Shown: piece after piece, positions 1-11,512 of the stretch
Position numbering within the stretch: position 1 is the stretch's first letter
Layout: the number at the start of each line of letters is the position of its first letter
Origin: Strongylocentrotus purpuratus
Lineage: Eukaryota; Echinodermata; Echinoidea; Camarodonta; Strongylocentrotidae
Direction: 5' to 3'
NCBI RefSeq assembly: GCF_000002235.5
Contig: NW_022145611.1
Location: forward strand, 10,380,342 to 10,444,341
DNA length: 64,000 nt
Made by a program: the position numbers and the translations under genes
The notes under the pieces: model-generated
Told to the model about the DNA's origin: nothing
Database searches by the model: none
Seen by the model: the letters and a program-made list of their open reading frames with translations, nothing else

Positions 1-3000
1 GAAGAAGGATGTTCATGTTTCTTTCCATTCCAATCACTGTCTACAGTGTCCTTCGTCATAGAATCTCTGTTCAGATCCTCAATCTGGGTACTTGTACGTT
101 CCATTTGTCCAGCTGCAATGACAAGTCTTGGTGAAGGTGTGATTGGTTTAAAAGAATGCATGCTATCAGGAAACTCTTCGGGAGAAGTAGATCTGTCTTC
201 TGTTCCACGAGGAACCAACAAGTCCAAATTATCATCTGAGTGGCCTTTAGCCATGTCCATAGGTTGACACTGAGTTGACTTGTCAAGTGCGGGAGTCACC
301 ATCACAACACTATCCTTGGATGACTGTAGAAGTGTTGAATCGTTGCTGGAGTCTGTTGTAAATAGGTGCCATTTGACCGGTTCATCATTGGATGGATAAG
401 CTACTTTGACTAGGATAGGTTCTTCATGGACATTAATTTTAAAGTGCATTTGCTGTTCAGCATGAGGTTCTTGTGTTCTGATATCACTACCAGGCTGTCT
501 AAGATCGTCAATCGTGTCACTTGATGCACTGGAGACCTTCTTGGTTGTTACATGGTGTGCAGATTCATTGTTATCCAAAATACTTTGATCATCTGTATTC
601 ATTCCTTGATCTTTCTTAAGGTTGACCTTCATTGGTTGGACTTTCTGAGCAACTGGATCATGAGCATGTCTGTTGCTTTGAGTGTTATCAACAACAGCTG
701 CATTAGGTTTAGGACGATTGGGATGTACCAATTGGATTCTCTGCTGTGCTGCTTCCACTGATATAGAGGGCTGTGGATCTACACATTTCTTATCTTTTTG
801 CTCTGGCCTTAATACGTCCTTCCTCATACTTTCAATTTCAGAACTTTGTTGCGATAGGAGTCCTTCAGATTCCATTATTCTGGAAAGCATTGCTGGCACG
901 GACTGTTCAGGAAGGTGGATGGGATGCTTGGTACAGGTCTCACTTACATGGACTATGGGCAAATCTTTGGTAGTAATTGCTTTATTTCTGACACATCTGG
1001 GCTCCTCTAATCTATTCTGGTCATGATCAGCATTTCCATTATATTGAGTGCTGATATCAAGAACTGGTTCCTTAGGGTCTGGTTGATTATGATTTTCGCC
1101 TAGGGTCCCTTGCGGTAGTTGCTCCTTATTAGGAGATGGCGCTGGATCTGTATCCATTCTGTAATTTTGCTCATGCCTACATGTGTTCTCTCTCTTGGTC
1201 TCATGAGAAAGGGGTCCTTCTGATTCTCCTAACTTGGAAAGCATTGCTGGCAGGGAGTTTTCAGGCAGGTGAACAGGATTTCTGATACAGTTCTCACTAA
1301 CTTGATATTTTGGTATGTCTTGTTCAGCCATTGCTTTGTCTTCATCACATATGGGCTGCTCTACTTTATGTTGATTGTGGGTTGGGGATTGACCATGTGG
1401 CTGTTCAACTTGAGACTCATATTTCCCCTTCAGAGTGTTTTCAAGATTGCTATCATTTTCCTCCACCTTCTCAAAAAGTAAGGGCAAGCTCACTTGGGAA
1501 GGTAAATGCACTATGTCAACTGTGATCTTTTCTGATACATGCCTCTTCAAAGGTTTGCAATTGTCACTGTCATTTGTATAGGTGATAGGACTGTCATAAA
1601 CTCCTGCATATTTCAATGGAAGTTCCTTCTCTCTCTCTTTAGCTTCATCATGACCTTCAGTTGATGGAATAGACTCCTCATGAATATCACTATCTCTTTC
1701 AATTGGGCTCTCATCACCTTCGACAAACAATTCTTTTAATCTCTGGGTTGAAGAAACCATATTCTCTTCCAGCTGAACCTTTGAAGAATGAATAACCTCT
1801 GTTACCCTTGGTGTTAGATGTGGAATGCTGGATGGTCTAGTAACTTCCAAACTTAAATCTTGGCCTTCGTCTTCAGCTGGAGATGGGTCGTGTTTATCTA
1901 CCGATCTGGATTGTCCGGCATCATCAACGCCCACTGTTCCAACGGGAGACATGTCAGAGTGTTTCACTTCAGGAACTTTGAAAGGGGACATTGCTGATTC
2001 TTGAATTTGAACAGGAACCTTGTTATTAGCCATTGATGATGACAATGGTAATCTATATTCATCAATGCCATATGGGGATGCTAATGCACCAACATCTTCC
2101 TTCAGCTCTTGAAGAGAATCAATATTGTGATTTTGATCCATGTCTGCACAGCTTTTCATAGGCTTAGTCTCACCATCGACGTCAACTTTAAGAACTTCAT
2201 GAACATCATTTACTGTGTGGTTCTTGCCCATTTCTGAAGATGAGAAGCCTGTTGGTTCATTGATGGTAGAATCCTCTTTCAGGGTTAATGTGCTTGCCTT
2301 GGGTGCATCAATATTTAGCTTACTCAATGTGAGAGCAATGTCTTCCCTTGGATATGCAAGTTGCATTGATCTGGTGATACAGGGTTCAGGCTGCATTCTA
2401 GGCAAGTGTGTTGGATGTGTCAATGAGGTTTCTAGATCCTGGTCCACTTCTATATCAGGCAGGGACATTGCTGAAGTACTGTCTGTCACTGTGTCATCTC
2501 CCACACTCACCAATTCAATATCAGAGGCAGTGGTTGATCGGCTTCTCAGATCTCGAACTGAAGAGTCACCATCAACTGCTACATCCGATCCTGTCCAGGT
2601 CTCGTTTTCACACTCTTCATCTTCTAGTATAGTTTCACCTCCTTTGTGACCAACACTGCCTGGACTTCCAGATAATGTATTTGTCAAAGAATCATCACAT
2701 TGGTAAGTATCAGGGTCATATCCAACGCCATCGCCGACAATCCTGTCAACAAGCCCTTTGTCTTTGTGCATTCTAAGAGAGTCTGAGCCCTCAGAACTGT
2801 CTGTGCTTTCAACAGAGAGGCCAAACATTTTCATGAACATGGTCAGTTTGGCACTTGCAATGGCATAGTCCTTCCCGAGGAAAGGCTTCAGGTTTTCCAC
2901 AGCCTGAGATCCATGCGCATCTGTATACTTATCACGGGACAGAGTATGGGTGTCATTGTTTGTGCTCCCGTCGTCTCCATGGAAATCCACTTCATTTGTG

Positions 3001-6000
3001 GCTCCTACATCTGCTGTTATATCATCCAAATGATCCTTTGAACTACTGTCAACATGCATTTCAGGTTCACTCTTAAGAATGGCTTTGGGAATATAGTCCT
3101 CATTAGAACTGACTGCTGGATCATTATCACGAACCTCAATCATGCCCGACATGTCATCCATTTGATGTCCTGCCTCACTGGTCTTCTCACAATTATCTGT
3201 CAGAGAATTCGACATCGGAGGTAATTCACCACCTATATTCTTTTCATTTAGGTTCTTATCACTAATGCCATCATCAGTTTCAGTTTCAGACATTTCTGAT
3301 TTCCTCGCCTTGAGATCTTTCTTTATAATCTTTGGTGAAACATTCCCAAGAAATCTCTCGTTTGGGATGACCGATGCTGCGCTCTTCCTTTTGAAGTCGA
3401 ATTTTGGAGCATTCTTTGGATACAGCCTAGAGAAGACATCCTTCCTTTTGCTAGTAGCATTCTCTTTTGGTAACTCTTCTGAGGTTTCTTCCTTATTAGA
3501 ATCTGAATCGTCCATTTTATCAATACTTTTAACGTCATCAGCAGTTGATTCTTGCATGGTCATTGTGTTTTTTGGAGTGTGATTCTTAACTGTTCTCTCA
3601 GATGTGGGAGGGATGGTTGTAGAAATGACCTCATTATCATTATGTGCCATCTTGTGCATAGGACTTGTTTCGGGTTGATGGGCAGAAGTTTCTGATTCCG
3701 TTGCTGCTAAAACTATATCATCCTGCTGACCAGCATCGTCAACATATGTAGGAACATTTTCTTGCTTGATGCTCGTAGAGTCTTCTGAAAGAAGCTGATG
3801 TTCTTCCTTCAGATGTGGTTTACTTGCTGTAGAAATGAGGTGGTCATTGTAAAGACTATTCTCTGCAGAATTGAGGCCTTCTTGGGACATAACTGTAGAA
3901 GTTTTCATATCATTTCTACCCAGAATGCCATTATCAGGTTCAGTTTGCTTTTCCATAGTTTGAGAGTTAAGATCTCCTTCAGATACTGCTTGTTGTTCTG
4001 CATTTTTCAACACTTCGGATGGCTGAGTTAGGCTGATTTCCTCATCCAGTGGTACCTTAGTGATAAATGTCATCTTTTCATGATTCAAAGATGTAGGCAA
4101 CACTTCCTGAGGAATATCATGATGAAAATCCTCTGGTGATGAAGCCAACATATGCTCAATATTTGGTGACGTCTCTCTGCTATCTTGAGGTGATTTAGAA
4201 TGGAGAGTGCTGCAAGTGTCTTCAGATTCCGAGTCTTCTGACATACTATCTTCCTCCTGGATTGTTTCTAGAGTGTGCAGAATATAACTTTGTTCAGGGA
4301 GATCACGTGGCGAATAATACAGTCCTCTCATCTCTTCTCCATTCCCATCATCTTCCTTGTGGCCCGTAACGTCTGGATAAAAATTAGTGGGGGCCGGCTT
4401 TGTATCAGTGCTTATGTCTCCAATACAAACTGACCTGTCTGCAGGAGGGGCATCTTCGTTCTTTGTAGATGCATCTCTAGTATCTACATAGCCATGTAGA
4501 TCTCTTGTGATGTCAGTAGAGACAGGCATTTTTCTTGCCATTATGGAACTCGGAGAAGCACCCAATTGTGGTGGAACCCTGCATTTATGTTCAGTTGGAG
4601 AGCCTCCATGTTGGTCTACTACAGGTGAGCCATAGTCCTTTTTGTCCAGATTTTCTGAGCTCTTTGTCACAGGTGTTCCTTTGGGTGTTCCTGTAGGAGT
4701 GCTGCACAAGACTATCTGATCTTTATCCCAAGTCTTCTTCAAAGGAATGATTTCATTCTTGTTGCTGAATGCTGAAGGAGACTCTACTGCAGTCTGGTAC
4801 AGTGAGGTGTCTATTGCACTCTGGTAGAGGGCTGATTCATCTGGCAATGTGCTGTCTGCAACTGAATTGGTCAGAATGTTTTGTTTCCGTGGGGAATCAG
4901 CATTGAAGATAGATTTGTACACATTTGGTGGCAGAGATGCTTGAACGGATGGAACAGTTCCCTTCCTTATTGCTTCAGGGATGCCAGAGCCAGTTTCTGA
5001 TTCACCAAATGAGTCGTCTGTACCATTGTCTTGGCTGCCTTCTATTATTTCCCCATTCACCTCTGAATTCCGAAGTGCAGACATGTCATCACTCATGGCT
5101 GCTTCTTCATCATCCACCTCATCTACATCCTCAAGGAAGTCAGAGAGGGTTTGTTCTTCGTCAAAGAGATATTCTGCTGCACTTGTGGATGAGCAGGAGG
5201 ATGGACTTTCCATGCTTTCCATTTCTTCATCAGAAAAAGGAACAGGAGATGCACGGGTAATCCTGAAATTATGATTGTTTGAGATTCCCTTACTCTCACC
5301 ATTTCCATGAAGCACTGGTAATCGATGAAGATGTTGATTAGTAGGAGATTTATCAATATTAGGGAGGTTATTGGTGTCTGAAGGCCCATTTACAATTTTC
5401 TGACCCTCACTGTCTGTCATAGATTGGATAGTAGGATGATCAATATCTTGAGGTAGAGATTGTTTTATCGCCTTTTTATTAGTACCGTCCATTGTTGTGT
5501 CATCAGCCAATGGCATTACTAGGACACCATTATCAGAATGCAGGGGCTTGTTGGCTTCCAAAAAGATGTTCTGATTAAAAGATTGGTCAGGAAGACTTTT
5601 CATCTTTGGAATGTCTGTTGTTGCTGATGAGAGGTCCTCTTTGCCATGTTCTTTCAGCTTATCATGAGGGCCTGCATCAGAGGGAATTCGATCCTGTTCT
5701 GGAATCATTTCTTTTGTGTCTTTTATGTTTCCTACTGGCCTCTGCTGGTCTTTGTTCTCTGGAAAGTCAGTGCCATTGCTAGCATTAGAGGAAGGAACAT
5801 CTTCATGTGAAAGACATTCTTCATCAAGAGGTGATTCTTGTGAAATCTCTATTTCCTCTTCACTGTACTCTGATTGATCATCAGATAACTGATCTGACGA
5901 AACCTCATCACTGTCACTTGAATCCTGTTCAATTTTGGTCAAGTTCACAACCATTGGGCGCTGCAGCTGGCTCAGCTGGTTGGCCATAACAGTGCAAGAA

Positions 6001-9000
6001 ACAGTAGAAACTTCATCTGCATCATTTTGTACTACTATCAAAGGTACAGGTAGCTGTTCATCACCATTTACTTCATCCTGATCTTGCTTTCTCAAAAGGG
6101 TTGTGCCATTGTTAACTTCAGGATTCTGTGACGCTGTTGAATTGTCGGGCACAACACTTTTAGGGAGTATGGGATCTCCATCTTGTACCAGCTCGTCTAT
6201 ATCCTCTTCTGGAGAAGCATCATCAATGCAAACGGTACGGATAGATAGAGAATCTACTATTGTGGTTGCTTCTGGATGATCATCCATATCACTTTGTTGA
6301 CTGTCCTCAGCATCTTGAAGTAAAGGATCCCTTGCATCACTGGTGCCCATTTGAAAGTCATCCTTTGTCACTTTTAGCCTTTCAGGATCATCAATTCCAT
6401 CATTATCAGAAGCTTCCATTTCCCCTGTTTGTCCATCTGCTTCATTTTCACAGGTAACATCAGAATGTAGTGGATCAGATGAAATTGTGGTTGCTTCTGG
6501 ATGTTCACCAGTATCACTTTGTTGACTGTCCTCAGCATCATTTTCAGACATACAAGTGTTTACATCTAATTCATCCGAGTCATTTGGTACTTGCCCAGCA
6601 ATATCAGGAATAAGCTCATTATCATTTTCAAACGGGCATGGTGTCGTTGGCATTGTAACTGCACTTTGTGCTGTCTCCTTTTCTGTGGATACTGTATCAT
6701 CTCTCAGATTTTCCTCAATGCACACTCCTTTAACTTGGGGTTGATCATTAATGTCACCATAAACATTTCCATTTGCTTCAGTATCTATTTCATTCTCGGG
6801 AGATTCTACAGGACGGATGGGAATTAGGCGTTCATCAGAATGTTCCTCACCTTTAACATTGAGAGATGTGCAAAGTCCGTCATCACATACAGACGAAGGT
6901 TCCAAATCACTTGAAGCAAACTGCTCTGGAGTAGATACTCCCGGATGAGATTCAGGAAGAGCACCAAGATTTGATAGTCCTGGATGTTCATCTAAGTAAT
7001 TATCAGACTTGGGTAACTCTTCATCAGTCTTGCTGTCCGGGATATTGTCAGATTTGCCAATGAAACCAATGCTGTGAGCATTAGAGGATTTTTCATCTGT
7101 TTGCTTGTCACATGTAAAATCCATCATTCCAGGACTGAATGACTCAGGAGGCACATATTCATCAGGCAAGTCTGACATCGAACAAATTCCATTCATGTGT
7201 GGCTCTTCTTGAAGCAACTGATCGCTTATATCCTTGATGTCAATGAGATGGTCATTCTCTGTGGTTTGAAGGCCATTTCTTCCTGGGACACCGTCACCCC
7301 CATCTTTCTGCAACACTTTGATATCTGATTCTGATGGTCCATCTAGTTCCCTGTCACATGTGACATCAGGATGGGAAGAGGCAGGAGAGGGAGTATCACC
7401 ACTGAGATTGTCTGTCTCTGATTGAATCTTGTAAGAGTGGGGCTCTTGGGGAATATCATCTCTTTCACAGATGTCTACTTGAGGCACGCACTCCATATCT
7501 CTCTGCTCCTTTCCTTCAGGAACCATACCAGACTCATCTGTCCTGCCCATCTCAAATTTGACTGTCGGTCTTTGTACTTTCTTTTCACATGAGACTTCAG
7601 GATGAGATGAATCAGAAGAACTAGCAGGTTCAAGAGACAGGTATGTGGCTGATGGAGATTCTAGGAGTGCTTCTTGAAGTAAAGGATCGCTTCCATCACT
7701 GTTGCCTATTTGAAAGTCATCCACTGTCACTTTTAGCCTTTCTGGATCATCAATTCCATCATTATCAGAAGCTTCTATTTCCCCTGTTTGTCCATGTGTT
7801 TCATTTTCACAGGTTCCATCAGAATGTAGTGGATCAGATGATATTGGTTCTTTATCAAGCAAATCTGTGCTTGACTGAATTTCATTGATGTGTGGCTCCT
7901 GATTTAAATCATCAGTTAAGTCATTCATTTGAATGTCTTCCTCTCTAGTTTTCAGCAAATTTTCTTCTAGATTCTCAAGGTTATCATCATTATCTTCTTC
8001 CTCAGCAGTTTCTGTGGCCCTGCTTGGTCCGTCTAAATCATCGTCAGATGTTGCACCAGAATGGGAAGATTCAGAAGATAAGTCTTTATCACGAAGGTCT
8101 CCACTTACATGTTGCTCTGTATCATCCATGTCAATGTCAGGGTATTGCTCTGCATTCTCTAGCTTTATTTCAGCCATTTTATTATCCCCGTGTTCCTCAC
8201 AAGCTTCAATTTCTGCGTCTGCTGGTCTAACTAAGTGACTGTCAGATGTTACATCAGGATCTGCTGAATCAGAAACTATATATTCATCAGGTAATTCTGC
8301 CACTGAGAGAACTCCAACACTATGCAAGTCCCTTGGAGATTCTTGATCATTCATATTTGCGATTTCATGTGGGGGGTCCTCCTCTGTAAATTTCTGCTCA
8401 TATCCTTCAGGAACGACACAAGAATCATCTTCATGTAAAAGTTTACTTATTTCTGTGTCACATTCATGAGGCAAGTCTGGCATTGAGTGAATTTCATTAA
8501 TTTGTGGCCCTTGAGGTAAAGTGGCATTTCTATCATTGATGTCCCCATGGAGAGTTTCTTTTTCAGTTTCAACATGCTCTCCTTCAGAAACCTGTTCATC
8601 CTTGTCTTTCTCACGAGCTTCTGCCTCTTGGTCTGTTGGTCCAACTGTTTCCTGCTCAAATTTTACATTAAGGTGTGATGGTTCTAGAGACACCATATCT
8701 TTATCAGGCAAGTGTGTCTCTGTTGGTCTATCTTGATTCTCATCAAGCTCTGATTTATCAAGGATACTTGCTTGTTCATTCATGTCATCCTGTGTTTGCA
8801 TGCCAAGAGGTACTTGCTCATCTTCTGCATGCTCCATATCACATGAGATGTTATCTCCACATGGCTTTGCTTCTTCATGGTCACAGACAACTGGGGCATC
8901 AGGAAACTGTGCGCTGCCGATGCTATCATCTGACACGAGTCTCTCTTTATTACTAGGAAGTCTACTACAACTGTCAACTTCAGGATCAGCATTTCCTTCT

Positions 9001-11512
9001 TCTTCATTTCCAAATGCCTCTGTGTTTTCTACTTCCACCATAGTAGTATGGCAAGGATCATCGGCTTCAAGTTCGTCGTTGCTGTTCAAACTTTCAAGAG
9101 TATCTGAGCTTTGTTTCCTGTCATGGACATCCAGGTTCAATGCAATGTCATCTTCATCATCATCTTCACCTGCATCACTAGAAGCTGTAAGAATATCCTC
9201 TGAAGAGACAGGTATGGCCCAGAATTCATCTTCATCTGCAGACGTCATATCAACAACTCTTGGTCCATCATCATATTCTAGTTCTACTTCTTGATCATGT
9301 TTAAGATCTTCCTCCAGAGAATCTACAAGACTTTCTGAGGAGCTGTAGTGATCTTCCTCATTTTCTAAATTGTTTACTCCATCCATTTCCAAACCAAATA
9401 TCTCTCCTCCTATGCTGGCCTGAATTGGATCTGTTTGTGTTTGCTGGGGCTGCTTTCCAATAGACCTCTTACGACTGGGACTCCAGTGCTGTTCACATCC
9501 TGAAGCCCCCAAATCTGCACCTTCCAGATGTGGTCCACTGTCCTGCTCACTGGCGTGCTTCTGAAGTGCAAGCCTCAACTGTTCGCTAGTGAGAGGTACA
9601 TAGAAAGCTTCAGATTTGGGAGTACTCTTTGGTAAGTTCTCTATGGACGGCCAGTTCTTTGGTTTGACAACGGGAGTTCTTGCAAATTTCCTCCTAGGAC
9701 TAGGAGAATTTGTGTTTTCACCATCCTTATCGTTGCGACTCCTAGAAAGGGGCCTCTTTACAGTCTTCCGGTGAGATGGAGTTTGTTCTGATTTCTTCCT
9801 TGGAGATGGACTTCTATCAACTGCTTTCCCAATGATTGGTCTTGACCGAGGAGAGGCAGATGAGCCTTTAGGGGTCTTTGCATTTGAAGTGTTTTCTGGT
9901 TTATTTAATTTCCTTTTAGTTGGACTGGAGTGGGTTGATTCACTTGGAGATGTGCGTTGGGCTTGCTTGGTTTTGGTTTGGCACTTATTATTTTGTTTTT
10001 CATTACCAGGATCAGTTTGAGTTCTATCAAGTGGAGCACTTGCTGTGTCTTTTGATTTCACTTTAGTTCTCCTAACCGCCTTTTCAGTTTCTTGTGAGGA
10101 CTGTGATACTGGAGATTTCTTTGGCCTTGTTGCTGGTTTTACAGGATTATTTACACATGGACTAGCACTCCTACTTCTAGAATGAAGATTTTGCTTTGTT
10201 CTGTCTGGAAGATTGCTTGAAGGCACACTGCTGGTTCTCACATGCTTATGGTCCTGAACATGTTCACGTTTTTTGTCCTTTAACTTGATAGGGTCATGCT
10301 CTACAGGAGACAGTTCTCTCCTGATCAAGTGTGGAGAGTCTCTGTCTCTCTCTCTGTGAGGATCATATTCACCATATCTTGGAGGACTCTTCTTCCTGAG
10401 AAAATTAAATTTTGTTTCTTGCTGGGGATACAGGCGAGAAAAAACATTTCCTGAAGTTTGCCTGGACTGCCTCGAGGAGGTACTTGCAGGAGAAGATGAT
10501 CTTGATGACTTGGTCGGTGATTCAGACCTTACAGATTTGGTTGGAGATGCAGACCTTGAAGATTTTGTTGGTGAATCTGATCTTAATGACTTGGTGGGTG
10601 AGTTGGACCTTGAGGATTTTGTTGGTGAATCTGATCTTAGTGACTTGGTGGGTGAGTTGGACCTTGAGGATTTTGTTGGTGAATCTGATCTTAGTGACTT
10701 GGTGGGTGAGTTGGACCTTGAGGATTTTGTTGGTGAATCTGATCTTAGTGACTTGGTGGGTGAGCTGGACCTCGAGGATTTACTTGGCGAGCTTGACCTT
10801 GAACTTTTGGGAGGAGATGGAGACCTTGAAGGTGATGCAGATAGACCATCACTTTCCCTCTTTATTTGTTCTTCCCTGGGTTTAGTTTTTGAAGGACCTA
10901 ATTCAACCTTTCTAGTAGGTCTAGCATCAGTTTTTCTGGAATTTTTCTTTGAACTGTTTGTTTGGTCCTTCTTTTGATCCATAGTCTTAACTTTGTTTTC
11001 CTGCTTTTGGATGCGCTTAGTCTCTTTCTTCGGAGAAGGAACATTGTTGTGATGCATTGTTTCAGGGTCACTGTTTCCTACAGGACTGACTCGACCTGAT
11101 GCTGGCAATTCTGTGCTCACATTTTCTGTAGAACTATCCACTGTGTTCTCAATGTCACGATCTCCAAGCTCTTTTTCAGGTGACTGCTCTGAACCGAACT
11201 CTCCCTCAAGCAAACGTGGATCAGTTTCAAAATCCTGAAGTTTTTGCTCCTCATGTTTCAGAATCAATTGAGCAGTTCTTTCTTGCACCTCAAGGGTTGC
11301 CTGTCGCCTTTCCAGGGCAGCTAGTGCCTTACGCTGTGACTGCTTCTGCAGGAGTTCCATCAGGGCCACACGCTTTTTAGCAATGTCCAACCCTGAGAGG
11401 TCTCTTGTGTCACTGCAGACATCAGCAACAACACTGGGAATCGTGCACAGATCTGAATGGTAACTTGGAACCTCTTTCAGCTGGGTAAGTTCTCCTTCCA
11501 GTTTGTGTTTAC
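1..11512 (-). CDS. STARD9: Exon E18: giant tail exon, open at the left edge
   Basis: At least 11,512 bases (about 3,837 codons) in one exon; no in-frame stop was seen at the places read. It starts [15 protein letters not shown] after the acceptor TTTCCCCAG. In order: a coiled coil ([20 protein letters not shown]...[11 protein letters not shown]) at about 11190-11400; a Lys-rich segment; an SP-x-K array at 10504-10800; a basic SP-rich region to about 9650; a [12 protein letters not shown]...[20 protein letters not shown] stretch at about 9560-9670; then acidic, Ser/Asp/Glu/Gln-rich, probably disordered chain to the window edge. Two copies of VFSRLYP-x(4)-KFxFxRK lie at 10392-10445 and 3384-3437. 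Vertebrate STARD9 also has one very large tail exon. Stop codon and any START domain lie outside the window. Confidence 0.93.

Noticed and set aside
2215-9294. Several plus-strand Ser-rich frames (for example 2215-2649, 7933-8238, 8782-9294)
   Set aside because: They lie opposite the giant exon; Ser-rich antisense is expected from Asp/Glu/Ser-rich coding sequence.
10510-10977. Plus-strand frame encoding [18 protein letters not shown]-type repeats, leucine-repeat-like
   Set aside because: It is the antisense shadow of the SP-x-K minisatellite in E18; the minus frame joins correctly to the spliced kinesin.
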